From: Chalciporus piperatus
Taxonomy: Eukaryota > Basidiomycota > Agaricomycetes > Boletales > Boletaceae
Assembly: GCA_038093975.1 (NCBI GenBank)
Contig: JBBPTG010000005.1
Span: 124,001-188,000 of the forward strand
Reading direction: 5' to 3'
DNA: 64,000 bases
Shown: positions 1 through 12,593 of the stretch, one piece after another
Layout of the letters: the number at the start of each line of letters is the position of its first letter
Numbering within the stretch: the first letter of the stretch is position 1
The notes under the pieces: model-generated
Databases searched by the model: none
What the model saw: the letters and a program-made list of their open reading frames with translations, nothing else
What the model was told of the DNA's origin: nothing
Position numbers and translations under genes: made by a program

Positions 1-1305
1 ACCTGTGAGTCCGCTCATCTCCACCAGACTCGACAGGTCGCTCCAATCTTGAGATCGCGTGTTGACGACCGTGAAATAGCACCGAATTACTCCTTGAAAA
101 AGGCTACGAGGTACACGGCATCATTCGTCGTTCCTCCAGTTTCAACACCAATCGTCTCCAACATCTGTATGCAGATCAGCATGAACGTGAGCGCGTCTTC
201 TTCCTCGTGTACTGATTCATCTCATCAACCCCTGTCAAGGTCCTAACAAGTTCAAACTGCACTACGGTGATCTCTCGGACAGTACCAACCTCGTGTATAT
301 CCTCGCTCAAGTGATGCCCACCGAGATCTACAACCTCGGTGCACAATCTCACGTCAAGGTCTCGTTCGAGATGTCCGAGTACACCGCCGATGTCGATGGT
401 GTCGGCACACTCCGTCTTCTTGACGCCGTTCGCACAGTTGGGCTTGAGAAACACGTGAGGTTCTACCAAGCCTCCACCTCAGAGCTCTACGGCAAAGTCG
501 TCGAGACTCCCCAGAGCGAGACAACACCCTTCTACCCACGCAGCCCATATGGTGTTGCAAAGTTATATGCGTACTGGATCACGGTCAACTATCGTGAAGC
601 CTATGGCATGTTTGCATGCAACGGTATCTTGTTCAACCACGAAAGCCCGAGGCGTGGCAGGACGTTCGTCACCAGGAAGATCAGCAGAGCCGTTGCTGAT
701 ATCCACTTGGGCAAGCAGCATTGCTTGTATCTCGGTAACCTGGACGCACAGCGTGACTGGGGTCATGGTGCGTTTCGCCTTTCTTCCGACTGATCAATTG
801 CTGAGTGTATGCGCTCGGATCATAGCCAAGGACTATGTTGAGGGCATGTGGCGCATACTCCAACAGTCCGAACCTGATGACTTTGTCCTTGCAACTGGCG
901 AAACCCACCCAGTTCGTGAATTCGTCGAGAAAGCATTCGCTGTTGTTGGTACTACTATCGGGTAGGTGCATCCCTCTATGAAGTATGTCGATCTCTCGAT
1001 TGATGGAGATGCGTAGGTGGCGCAAGAACGGGGTCGAGGAGGAAGGCTACGACACCAAGACCAACAAGGTTGTCGTCAAGGTGGATTCCCAGTACTTCCG
1101 TCCCGCCGAAGTAGAGTGCGTCCTTTCGTTCCATACTATTTGATTTGTTGACGGAGATGTGTCTCGTAGCCTTTTGCTAGGAGACCCTGCAAAAGCCGAG
1201 CGCGTTCTTGGCTGGAAGCGCCAAGTCACTTTCGACAAGCTCGTTCACGAGATGGTGACAACGGACCTCCAAGCCTCCCGAAGCCTCGTTGAGGACCAGA
1301 ACTAA
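1..1305 (+). CDS. gmd: GDP-mannose 4,6-dehydratase, 5'-truncated by window edge
   Basis: Converts GDP-D-mannose to GDP-4-keto-6-deoxymannose, the first step of GDP-L-fucose synthesis in the cytosol. Spliced exons: (before 1)-4, 80-186, 240-767, 826-961, 1017-1115 and 1170-1305; all introns are GT-AG of 53-75 nt and keep frame. The protein reads [19 protein letters not shown], then the conserved NLGAQSHV segment, a catalytic-type YxxxK (YGVAKLYAY), [29 protein letters not shown] and the C-terminal block [12 protein letters not shown]. These are diagnostic of the extended SDR family GMD enzymes. The N-terminal Rossmann GxxGxxG lies outside the window. The next gene, on the opposite strand, encodes the following enzyme of the pathway. 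Stop is TAA at 1303-1305. Very confident. Confidence 0.96.
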
Positions 1306-1728
1306 ACGTTTGACGTTGGATCTCTGTTCTCAAACACGCCGCTCGAAAGAGTCGTTGTACAGTAGTTGAAAGAAATGTGCATTGTGGACCTCTGACCTTC
1401 TTGGCATGGCAAGGATTTTGTACGACCCGCTGAACGCAGTTTAGTATGCATGAATGGAATACGTTGTTCGATGACACAGTTACACATTTGTTGGGCAAGT
1501 ATTGTGAATTACGACATTGCACGTCGCTGTCGACCTGCTCAGAACATACTTACTACTAGTATGCCGTCTGCGCAGTTAGCAACATTGAGTGTGCAGTCCT
1601 CGTCGTATTTGATATATCTCTGGAATTTCTCTCACTCACGGTTTGACCCGTCAGTATGACTATTTGTCGCATGCATCTTACTGTGTCACTTCTCAAACGA
1701 CCATAGTACATCACGATGTACGAGCTAG

Positions 1729-3200
<1,472 letters not shown>

Positions 3201-3378
3201 TCAGTTGAGCAGCCTTGAGCTGGTTACTATTTATGTCTTGTAGTAGATCAAGTACTGCTTCTCACATTCCCACCTGTATATATTCCCTGGCTGCATGAAA
3301 ATTCCTGCTCCTCGACTGCCATAGCGAACGACCCGGGAGAAATCGAGGGCAATTTGAACAGCGGATTCGACAGCGTAC

Positions 3379-4736
3379 ATGGCTCTCAAAGACAGAACGG
3401 CGATAGCAACTCAAGTATACAACCTTGCAGCATCGAACGAGCCCATAGCCGAACGTGTTAGAGAGGCCTTGGAAGTGATCGACAGTGCTTTGGATACATA
3501 TACGTGCGTGCCAGATTGCGACCTACAAAGGTCCAGCGCACTGACTATCTTGCTTGCAGACCAGAGAAGGTGTCCATCAGTTTTAACGGAGGCAAGGACT
3601 GTACGCTGGTGTGCTCCCCTAATTTGCGTTCTACTGACCATTTCTCGTAGGTACTGTCCTCCTCCATCTCTACGCCGCTGCATGGGCACGGCGTGAACCA
3701 GTGAGCGACAAGCCGATCCCGGCTGTCTACATTCCCGTCCCTTCGGCGTTTACGGAACTCGAAGATTTCATCCAAGACTCTGCCAAGGCGTACAACCTCG
3801 ACCTCTTCACGTGTACATCCTTTACGGATATTCCGCTGCCTGTGGAGAGTGTAACTCCGGGAGTATCAACTCCTGTTGCACAGAAGCCAAGTGATGGTTA
3901 TGTGGGTAATGCACCCTTGCTCCGGCCCGTGGGCAAGGCCCGCGGCGGCGAAGGAATGCGACGTGCATTGCAGATGTACAAGGATACACATCAAGAGATA
4001 GAAGCTATCCTAGTCGGAACCAGAAGATCCGACCCCCATGGTGGTGAGTCCATCATCAATAAAAGGCGATCAGTGAAATCACGCTGGTAATAGCCGCTCT
4101 CACGTTTAAGAACAAGACGGATGCCGGCTGGCCTGCCTTTGAACGGATTAACCCAGTCATCAATTGGTCTTATTCCGATGTGTGGACCTTCCTACGGCGA
4201 TTGGACGTGCCGTACTGTCCGTTGTACGACCAGGGGTAAATTGCAATGCCATCATAGAGAGTTGTCGTTAACCAAACGAAAACAGGTATACATCACTCGG
4301 CTCCGTATACAATACCTTCCCAAATCCCGCGCTTCTTGTTCGGGATGATGGATCCTCGGACCTGTTCCCATCTTCTGTGACAGTCGTTGCCGATGAACCT
4401 GACGCCATGTGTACCGTCGATGATCCCGCAGGAGATTGCAACTTCGGAGATTTCACGGTCATTGCGAATGACCCAGAGCGGACTTGCGATGCTGAGACTT
4501 GCATAGAGCTGGATGAACCCAACCGTCCTACCGATGATACCCTTGCCGCTTTCCGCGTCGTAGCTAACGACCCATCCACTATGTGTTTGGCGGAGGCCAA
4601 ACCTTTCAACGGCAACGGCTACCATACTACTTTATCGCACTCCCCACGTTATGAGCCTGCTTACATGCTTCAAGACGAAGGCCTTGAACGGGCTGGCAGG
4701 GTTTCTGGAGCTGCACTTCCAGGGCTAGTGACGTGA
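3379..4736 (+). CDS. FAD1: FAD synthetase (FMN adenylyltransferase), PAPS-reductase fold
   Basis: Adenylates FMN to FAD in the cytosol; related to yeast Fad1. Motifs in order: the N-type ATP pyrophosphatase P-loop [12 protein letters not shown] (split by an intron near 3599-3650), [16 protein letters not shown], the block [26 protein letters not shown], then after an intron [33 protein letters not shown] and NTFPNP. The end has the family-typical [15 protein letters not shown]. Between NTFPNPALL and the C-terminus (about 4345-4610) there is an insertion containing three degenerate copies of a VVAxDPxxMC-like unit, which I do not expect in yeast Fad1 (see findings). The start ATG at 3379 begins a helix-rich N-terminus ([20 protein letters not shown]) that fits the family. 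Confidence 0.93.
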
Positions 4737-4949
4737 CGGCGAGATGAGAAGTTGGGCGATGAGGTTACACACTTGTATAGATTAAGTATTCGACGCTGTA
4801 TGTACGACCACGGGGTCGAATATCTTGGAAACTCGTGCTGGCTTGGGTACAACCTTGGTATGACCATGAGTAACCCGAGACCCCGTCACGCGGGTACCAA
4901 AGGTCCAACCAACAACTGCGACAACCACACGTCGTCAGACGCGTCCACG

Positions 4950-6763
4950 ATGGCTTATATCCAACCATTGACGTTGTTAACGAGCTCCAGCACGAAATGG
5001 ACACCAGCACAAGAGAAAGCAATAAGCCGTGATTATCCATTTACCGACCTTCATCTGGAAACCCCAGGCCAGTTCGTGATCAGAACGTATCTCCAATTCC
5101 TATGGCTTCCAGAGGTAAGGTCATAGTTGATTTGGGTGTCGAGGTATGTTTCTGACACACTCAAAGTCTATCATGCCGATTTACCTGCTCGTCCCATCCC
5201 TGAAGCGCGTCCAAGACACGTCGTCGGGGTCTCAAGACACGCCGCACCCGTTACACGCGCTGCTAGATCAGCTACTACTTTCCGTGCGATCGGCTACTGC
5301 AAAATATAATGTGGAGCTTCCACAGATTCTGGCCCAAGACGGTGGAGGAGGTGAAATTGAAGAATCGATGATGTGGTTCGCGCTCAACTATGAGATGGGT
5401 GTGAGTGAGGAAGGGGCGACAGTCAATAGCGAAGATGCAATCCTACTCGAAGAAAAGTCGAGGAGTATGTGGCTCGAGAGACTGGAGCGACGAGAGTGAG
5501 TGTTGTCATTATGTCTTAGGGTGTTATCTGACGATCGATGGACAGGGTACAGATTCAGATTCTTCTTTACCTCCTCAAGCTCTCCTTACCTGGACCATGT
5601 TCCTCATTACCCGCAGTAACCATACCACCTTCCACAATCGACATGGTTCCCTCGACGAAGAAGAAACGTCGGAAAGAACGTCCCAAAGTTGTAACACCTT
5701 CTCCGCATGGACGACTTGAGTCATTCATGGACAAGCTCTCCACGTGGCAACTCACTATGAAAGACACGCACAAGAACACGGGAAAATCACGAGACGAACG
5801 AGATTGGATGCAAGCGTTCTGCGAAGATGTCGTCGAACGCCAGTGGGTCACTGTTCAGCTCGAATCTCGGTGTGCAACTGAGACTGCGTTTGTCACAGAT
5901 TCAATTCGATACTCCCAGACATGTGTGCGCTTCTGCGCAGCAAAGTATTCCCCCACTCTCCCTTTTCAGATGACGACCACGATACAGACCAACGGTCGAG
6001 TCCCGCGCCTCAGACTGCTGGTTCTTCCACCAACACGCGTGCAAACCGAAAACTCGCCCGCTCTTCCACCTCTGCTTCCGTTTCTCATTCCAAGAGTAAA
6101 CCAAAACCGGTCCAGCGGTCGTCCTCGATCTTGTCTCAAACCTCAGCGTCGGATGCGCGAACTCGTTCGCGTTCATTATCTGTCTCGCTCGCACAAGATG
6201 CTTCTGCCAGACGTTCCAACTCCACATCTGGGACTGCATCATCCCTCAAACGAGCACTCAGTCGCGAAGTCAGTATGTCGCGTGGGTTCAAGCCTCGAGT
6301 GCAACAATCGCAGGCGAGTCAGAGTCAGATAGAGAGCACGGCGGCGGGGACGAGTACCAAGGTCCCCGCGAAACAGAGGAGGGAAGTAAAGAGGGTAGAA
6401 AGTAAATCTCAGGGGATGACGCTTGTCACCGCTACCCCTACGAAATCTCGGGACGTCAAGACGCAGAGATACACCTCGACGGAATCCCAAAGTCGGATTC
6501 CCAGTCTCAACCTCGATATGCAGATGGAAGACGACGAACTTGAAAATGGTGATCACGATCCCGGAGATACCGATAGTGAGGGCGTACCAGAGGTAGTCGA
6601 GGATGAAGACGAGGAGTTGTGGTTGCCAACGTCATCGCCGGATATTTTGCTCTTGGGAGGGAGGAAGCGGACGGCGAGTGGATCGTCATCGAGCTTTGGT
6701 TTCTCAGATCCGGGGGATGAAGGGGGCACGGATACACCTGTCAGGAAACGAAAGCGGATATGA
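4950..6763 (+). CDS. Probable DNA replication regulator Sld3 (Treslin-like)
   Basis: Probably the CDK-regulated factor that brings Cdc45 to the MCM helicase at origins. Exons as read: 4950-5113, 5167-5495, 5546-5842 and 5899-6763, joined in frame by 50-56 nt introns. The call rests on the block LERREVQIQILLYLLKLSLP, which resembles the core helix of the Sld3/Treslin (STD) domain. A basic KKKRRKERPK stretch follows, then a helical region (SFMDKLSTWQLTMKD, DWMQAFCEDVVERQ). The last third is a low-complexity Ser/Thr/Arg-rich tail with many SP/TP and RS sites (roughly residues 340-560), as expected for a CDK substrate, ending in an acidic patch and a basic nuclear-localisation-like PVRKRKRI. Similarity is recalled, not computed, so another nuclear protein is possible. 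Confidence 0.62.
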
Positions 6764-6997
6764 CGTCTGTATTCGACATTTCGTCCAGGCTTGTTCACTG
6801 ACATTACATTCGCGATCGTCACACTAGTTTTTTTAGATACTTGCACCCAGCACTTGAGGGGACCAATTGGAAGAATATATGACACAGTCAAGAACGTTCG
6901 AACTCTCGACACCAGTTGACCTATTCTATGAGAAACTCTTGGTCAATTCTGTGAACTTCCCGTCATTGTCATGGAAGGACTTCCAGAGCACACGTAC

Positions 6998-7930
6998 TTA
7001 GCAGTCTCCGCCGTCCGGATACCAGCTGACTCGGAACGAGATCTCGGTAAGAAGTCGAGAAAAACCTGATTTGTTATTTGCCGCAGCGGTTCGGCCCGTG
7101 GGGCAGGATAGATAGTCGCCCTGGGCGAATAAGCGGATACTTTTATTGAGGTCGGCCTTGCTATCAAGCAGCGCTACCGGAACCATCGTCGGCGAACTGA
7201 GGGTTCGCGATGTGCGCTGTTCCGAGGTCGCTATTATGGTCTCACTGTGAGACCATGCGGGAAAGAGAAACAGTGTTGTCACGGAGGGCAAGTCTATTCA
7301 CCAGAAGTTATCTTAGGATTTGAATAGGTCCTCTATGGTAGCGTTGTATCGATGCTCCAAGTCCATAGTGCCCACATGGTTTAGAACTCACGAAGAGAAC
7401 ACCTGCTTTGCAAACTGGATCATATATTCAGGCTGGTACGATCCTTGTGCACCGTAGTGCAAGTTAACCATGCGTCTTTTTTTTTTTCGTAGAAGGCCAT
7501 CGTGAGCTATCAATACCGCAAAGAACGAGAACCCACTCACCCGGTGTTCGGTGGGAGGGACGTCTCAAAGGTGCGTGCAGCTTGGGTAGAGCTTGTATAG
7601 TCGATACCAGGAGCTACAACTTCATAGCAGTTTCCATTCAGGCCAAAGTATGACCTCCATCGATATGCGCCCAGACGTCCGTGGTATCGAATCTCTCACT
7701 GAATGCCACGCAAGGATCTAGTGCACGAACCGCTTCGAGTGCTCTCCAATCCTCTGACCAAATAAATCAATTAGACTTCTGCACGAATCCTACCGCTGCG
7801 AACGCGGGGGAAATTCGGAGTTCAAGTGCGTGAACTTCAGGACCGGTGTGTTATCATCAGGACCAAAGAAGGCCCGAAAGCGTCGAGCAAGATTGTAGAT
7901 CCATATACCTTAAAAGACCTCGTCAATATC
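6998..7930 (-). pseudogene. Unrecognised broken coding fragments
   Basis: Protein-like stretches on the minus strand lie in different frames and I could not join them by consistent splicing. In order: a piece reading NLARRFRAFFGPDDNTPVLK (about 7800-7890); EDWRALEAVRALDPCVAFSE (about 7700-7750); YFGLNGNCYEVVAPG followed by ARTFETSLPPNTG (about 7541-7650); VNLHYGAQGSYQPEYMIQFA (about 7400-7475); and a 97-codon open stretch at 6998-7291 containing FAQGDYLSCPTGRTAAANN. A run of A/T at 7478-7488 lies between two pieces. This may be a decayed gene or an intron-rich gene I failed to splice. I do not recognise the family. The region lies between the convergent ends of the Sld3-like and SPIN90 genes. 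Confidence 0.3.
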
Positions 7931-8252
7931 TGATACGGAATATGAACTAACACCAATCCTTCCTCTGAGAAAAGTGCGAAGATTGGCAACCCACGCAGAC
8001 AGTGAATGAAAGCAGTTGTCTGACATGAGTTATAGAGCATGATGCAAACAATCAACGTCATCCAAAGATACGAGTGATAACGAGTAGCAGTACTGATTCT
8101 GATGATGCGTATGAAAGACGAATGGCTGGAATGCATTTACCTTGAAGGGGTATATTAGACTAAATGTCTTGCTATGATGTCCAATGAGATGCTCGTGAAG
8201 ATATGCGTGATAAATGCGAGTCAGGTACGTCCGAGGAGAATAATAGCACCCT

Positions 8253-10459
8253 CTATTTCCCAAGCGGGCTGAATGTAGATGCTGAAGAACTTGCGATTGT
8301 AGTGATGGTGGCCCCACCGTGAGTCTTTCCAACTGGTATTGGAGGAGGTTTGCGTCTCTGGGGAGGGGCGGGCGGTGGTCGCCGTCCCTTGTGCGTGGTA
8401 GGTGTAGTCGGTGGGAGACTAGATGCTCCAGGTGAAGGTGGGAGATCGGAGTAGTGATTGACGTGAAGGCTTTTTTCAACTTGTTGCGACAGAAATGATC
8501 TATCATCCACAGAACCCGTCCTCTCTTTCCGCTTCGGCAAGGTTGCCGATGCTACACCACCCAAACTGGTCGTGCTATCCACGCTAGGTCTCCTGAGGTT
8601 ATCAGAACCCGATCGTGATGAAGGGAATCGAGGGGTTTGTGGTGACTTCAGATTGTCGATGCTGCGACTGGACCTGATTTGTTTATGCTTGGTCGAGGGT
8701 GGGGCGCCGTCTGATGCCCTTTCTGAACTGGCAGACATAGGTTGGGAATGCGAGACTGCTTGCGTGGTTGACGCGACAATGTCATGGCTGGGGCTCCCCT
8801 GGCGGAACGTGTCCTGAGAGTTAAGAGTGTCTTTGTCGAACGAACTCTTTCGCAGTTGCACACACCAACCCCCGCTAAGGCATCGTTCAACTAGTCGCTT
8901 TGTGGTCGGGTTGATGTCTCGGATGTTAGCGTTCTGCACGAGTGACTCCAGAGCCATTACTATTTGAGGGCGCTTGTATGGAGTATCCCGTAGTTGCGTC
9001 TTTATGAGAAGCGGGTGTAACACGCGGAGGTAGGTGTGACGAAGCTGTGTGGGCTTAAGCTTGTTTCCGGGCATGACGTTAGAAAATGACCCACCGATTC
9101 ACTCTCGTCATCAAGGTCAACCAACTCGCGCAAGAATACATCGACAAGAACGCAGAGGTCGTTGGTGTAGAAATACTCCGACGTAGCTTTCGAAGTGAAC
9201 AAGATATAGAGTAACTTCAAGACGAGTAGCTGCATGCATAAATCCTCTGCAGAACGAGCTGACAAACAATATTCAGCTGTGAACGTGAGGAACTAGATGA
9301 TACGTACTTGCGCGATTGAGCATGAAGATCATGTTCACCCCAAACGTCTTGCTGGAGCCAAGACGAGAAATAAGCACATCGAGAACCCGATTTCGTACCT
9401 CAGGCGCTTTCGTGTGATGACCGTGAGACGGGGCGTCGTTACTCAAGCCGGCGACCATGAACTGTTCGTTGAGCGCTACCTGTTTCATGATCAATGGGGT
9501 TCAACAAAGAATACCATCCGTCTCACTATTAATTTGATAACAGAATAGTTAAATGTTTCATCCGAAAGAAAACGTGTCTGCTCCACGAGGTCAAAGAGGT
9601 TCTCAATAAAGGCATCGCCAAAAACGCCTATAGCAAAATCAGTGGTTCGAAGGGGATAATAGTCAAGAAGACTCACGTAGATCTTGCTCGAACAACTTCT
9701 GAACTCGGCAAACTTCGTATAACAGTCTGACAGCCAGGGACCTCAATTTGGCCTCGATTGCGATCGGGCCCACGATAATGTTTGCACGAGAGCCAGCGGC
9801 ACCGGAACCAGAACCAAGATACGGATCATCGGCTTCTAGATCAACTTCGACCAGAATATGATCCATCAGGAGCGGTATGAGAGGCTGCCATCGCTTTTGG
9901 GTACGAAGGAAAGAAACTTGACGTCGACCCCAAAATAACAAAATGTTGTATAAAATAAACTGCCCGTGAGGGTTGGTTTGCTATGAAGAAGTCAGATGTG
10001 GAATATGGGTGAACGACCTTCGACATACCGATTGCACGTCCTCAATTGCACGTTCGCACATCCTCTCCGAGTGAAACGCAAAAAGCTCGGAATCCAAAAG
10101 CAATTGACATGCATGCTCTAGCTGTAGTGGACTTTGGAGGTATTGTTCTGCAAACATATTCACTAGACGAAACAAGGATAAAAGGTTATATGGGACTGAC
10201 CATGGTAGGAGGCGCATAGAGAGACGAATCTCCGAAGTGCAGTGTCCAGCATCGATAATGTGACGGAGCCATCACTTGGAAGCCGTATGATATCGTCGAG
10301 TTCTGTAACGGAATTTGAAAGCGAAAGGGTCGATGGTAAGTGAGTTCCTTGTGATGTCTAAAACGATGGGGTAATGGGCGTGTGACTGCACGTACCTGAC
10401 CAGAATTGTTGGGCGTTCTCTATGAAGTATATAATGCCAAAATCATCTTCTGCCAGCAT
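8253..10459 (-). CDS. SPIN90/Dip1/Ldb17 family Arp2/3 activator
   Basis: Members of this family (fission yeast Dip1, budding yeast Ldb17, human SPIN90) activate Arp2/3 without a pre-existing actin filament and control actin patches in endocytosis. The armadillo-like leucine-rich domain is spread over about nine exons: FIENAQQFWSELDDII, EQYLQSPLQLEHACQLLLDS, FLRTQKRWQPLIPLLMDHIL, RLLYEVCRVQKL, DAFIENLFDLVEQTRF, VALNEQFMVAGL, RNRVLDVLISRLGSSKTFG, LKLLYILFTS, then EYFYTNDLCVLVDVFLRELV and HTYLRVLHPLLIKTQL. The C-terminal ~200 residues are disordered and end in a poly-proline stretch (KGRRPPPAPPQRRKPPPIPV) suited to SH3 or profilin binding. The start at 10459 gives MLAEDDFGIIYFIENA directly before the first conserved helix. 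Upstream codons to about 10740 stay open but look non-homologous. Confidence 0.9.
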
Positions 10460-11535
10460 GTTTGCAGCAGAGTCCGAAGCCTGGACAATCATAGGGGAGA
10501 ACTCCAGGCGTGAATGAGTCTCCCGCGGTTGGGATTGAAGCGATAAAGAAACTGTGTGGGGCGGCGGCGTCGGAGAATTGCTGCCAGTGATCCGTACGCT
10601 TCTTGTGAAATCGAAGACTCTACAAAACGAAACTGGTAGGCCACAATAATGTCCTGTTGAGAGCTTTGAATTTGAACACTGAACTCGCCGTTGTTCAGGA
10701 CGTTGATGCCCACCGGGCCACGGTGACACAAGCGGGGCATGGGAGTCTTGCAGTGTCCGGGGTCACATTACGCTGGTGACCCGGACTCCGAAATTAACGG
10801 ACTTGCTCAACCAGACACCTACATCTGCAAAGCGTCAAAATAACGTACTCATTCCACCACACTTTGGGAGGCTCTCATTGGCCAAGCAGCCTGTAAGCGA
10901 CTCCAAAACGAGCTAAGCGGTCCAGCCGAGCTCATTGAGCGCTCAATGAGCGCTTAGGAAAAGCTGATGCTAGCTGACTCGCTCGAAAACTCATGGAAGA
11001 GGCTGTAAGTGGAGTTCTTGACAAGAGGTTCTTTCAACGTTTGCCCCCCTTCAGTTACGCCCTTGTCTACTTAATAGGCTGGGCTCAGATGCTCGTTATC
11101 AGACAACGGCCGGACCAACAACACACCGTCAACGTTGTTGCGGCTCCCGCAAAACACACAGATACCTTGCAGGGCAACAAGGTGGCCGACAAACCCACGA
11201 TTGTCCATGGTGGGCCGGATGGCTGGACATGCATGCTGAATTCATCTTGCGTTACGCCAAGATGGTACATATACACATAAGTATTGCAGAAAATCAACGT
11301 GCTTGCAAGGCATGTGCTGCCTAATTATAATGCCAGCGGCGTGACCAAACTATTCGATGGATCGCTCAGGTCTGATGATGGCGAATTTAAACGTGGATTA
11401 ACTCCCGTAGTGTATAAGTACAAGACCAAGGGGATAAATATGATATGTGGTCTACGTTTGAAGGAATAACCTGCGAGCACAGTTGGGATTGAAAGTACAG
11501 CATGACGGAGCAAATTCTACGGAAACCGCGCCACC
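10460..11535. other. Intergenic region upstream of SPIN90 and downstream of CCC1-like gene
   Basis: I see no supportable gene. It holds the first copy of the 137-151 bp dispersed repeat (10822-10969). The minus-strand open frame at 10489-10740 continues upstream of the SPIN90 start but has no recognisable protein character. The stretch 11000-11530 has only short overlapping open frames on both strands. Confidence 0.6.
10822..10969 (+). repeat. Dispersed repeat family R1, copy 1 (148 bp)
   Basis: Nearly identical to 44124-44260 and 53993-54143. It begins CATCTGCAAAGCGTC and ends AAAGCTGATG, so the termini form a very short inverted match (CATCWGC). Near the 3' end is a perfect 22-bp palindrome, GCTCATTGAGCGCTCAATGAGC. 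The three copies differ by a few substitutions, an 11-bp deletion of half the palindrome in copy 2 and a 3-bp insertion in copy 3. All lie in gene-free DNA in the same orientation. Possible 3-bp flanking CTA duplication here only. Confidence 0.9.
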
Positions 11536-12593
11536 TCATACCTCAATGAGTGCAACAAGTCCGTAGGCTGCGCCAGCAGCCGCTCCACCGACCATTAACG
11601 TGCTGAATGCACCCCACAAGTAGCTCCCTGCACCCTGGCCAGCTCCAGTTATCCTGGCCTTGACGGCCCCAAAGACCAAAAGCACGAAACCGGTCAGAAT
11701 GCAAGAGTAGATAAGAGCGACATGGGCGACGGAGATAAAGAAGTAAGGAAAGAGGGGTATGATTCCTCCAATGAGATACCCAAGACCGATCGTTATTGCT
11801 GACGAGTACAAGCGACTTGTCGGCACTTCCTCTGTTGTAAAGGAAATGTTGGTAAAACTATGTTTCAGAAGCGGATCAAGACATACCTAGACCCGTTCCA
11901 AATTTGAGCAAGAAGGGAGTTAATCCCACATCGGACTTCCATCTCAGAGACTGGGTTTCTTCGTCGGATGACGTGGAGCTCATGCTGGTGTCGCATTCAA
12001 CGTCACGCAGAGACTTGGTAACTGCGTGAGAGGCCTGTTCATCGACACCAATTGGGCCGAGGATGGCGTAGACTTCTCTCTCCATTTCACCCTCGCAACT
12101 TCGGACCACTCTCAAAGCGGTGTGGCGCTTCAAGAATCGGTAGTGGTCTCTCTCGGCTTGAGAGGCGAGGAATCCACCGATGGCCATAGAGATAGCACCG
12201 GCGATGAGTTCTGCGATACCACCAACGACAACTAGCTTGGACTCTCCAAGCGAAGACAGACCGGCCGTCAACGCAAAGGGTACAGTCAATCCGTCAGAAA
12301 GGCCAATTACGCTACGGGGTATGTGAGTCTCAGGTCGCCCCGACATTGCGGAAGGCATTAAAAAGGACGTACACATCGCGGATGATATCAGGATCAATGA
12401 GGGTACGATCGTCGTCGTCCTTAAGCTCCTTGCAGCATACGCCGTCTTGTCTTCCCTGTCTATCGCACTTTGCGGGTACAGGGAGAGGATCATTGGAAGA
12501 GTTCAAAGGCCATACGGGTGGCTTTGATTTGAGGCTAGCGTCCCTTTGGCTGGGGAGGGGTACAGCAGACGAGCCGTTGGCAGCAGAGGACAT
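11536..12593 (-). CDS. CCC1/VIT1-family vacuolar iron (manganese) transporter
   Basis: Moves cytosolic Fe2+/Mn2+ into the vacuole. After a hydrophilic N-terminus of about 75 residues with a CDRQGRQDGVCC cysteine motif, the protein enters the conserved first membrane segment DVVIGLSDGLTVPFALTAGL (intron between DIIRD and VIGL). Then follow GGIAELIAGAISMAIGGFLA and SQAERDHYRFLKRH, which leads into the cytosolic glutamate-rich metal-binding domain (CEGEMEREVYAILGPIGV). After a Ser/Thr-rich loop come FLLKFGTGLEEVPTSRLYSS, AITIGLGYLIGGIIPLFPYF, a further membrane segment, and the final helix GGAAAGAAYGLVALIEV. Five membrane segments in all, as usual for the family. Start is ATG at 12593, stop TGA at 11536-11538. 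Confidence 0.95.

Noticed and set aside
5901..6556. Minus-strand open frames under the Sld3-like tail
   Set aside because: Shadows of a Ser-rich plus-strand coding region without splice or start support.
10822..10969. Repeat R1 as a tRNA-derived SINE
   Set aside because: An A-box-like GAGCTAAGCGG is present but no B box at the right distance and no oligo-A or T tail.
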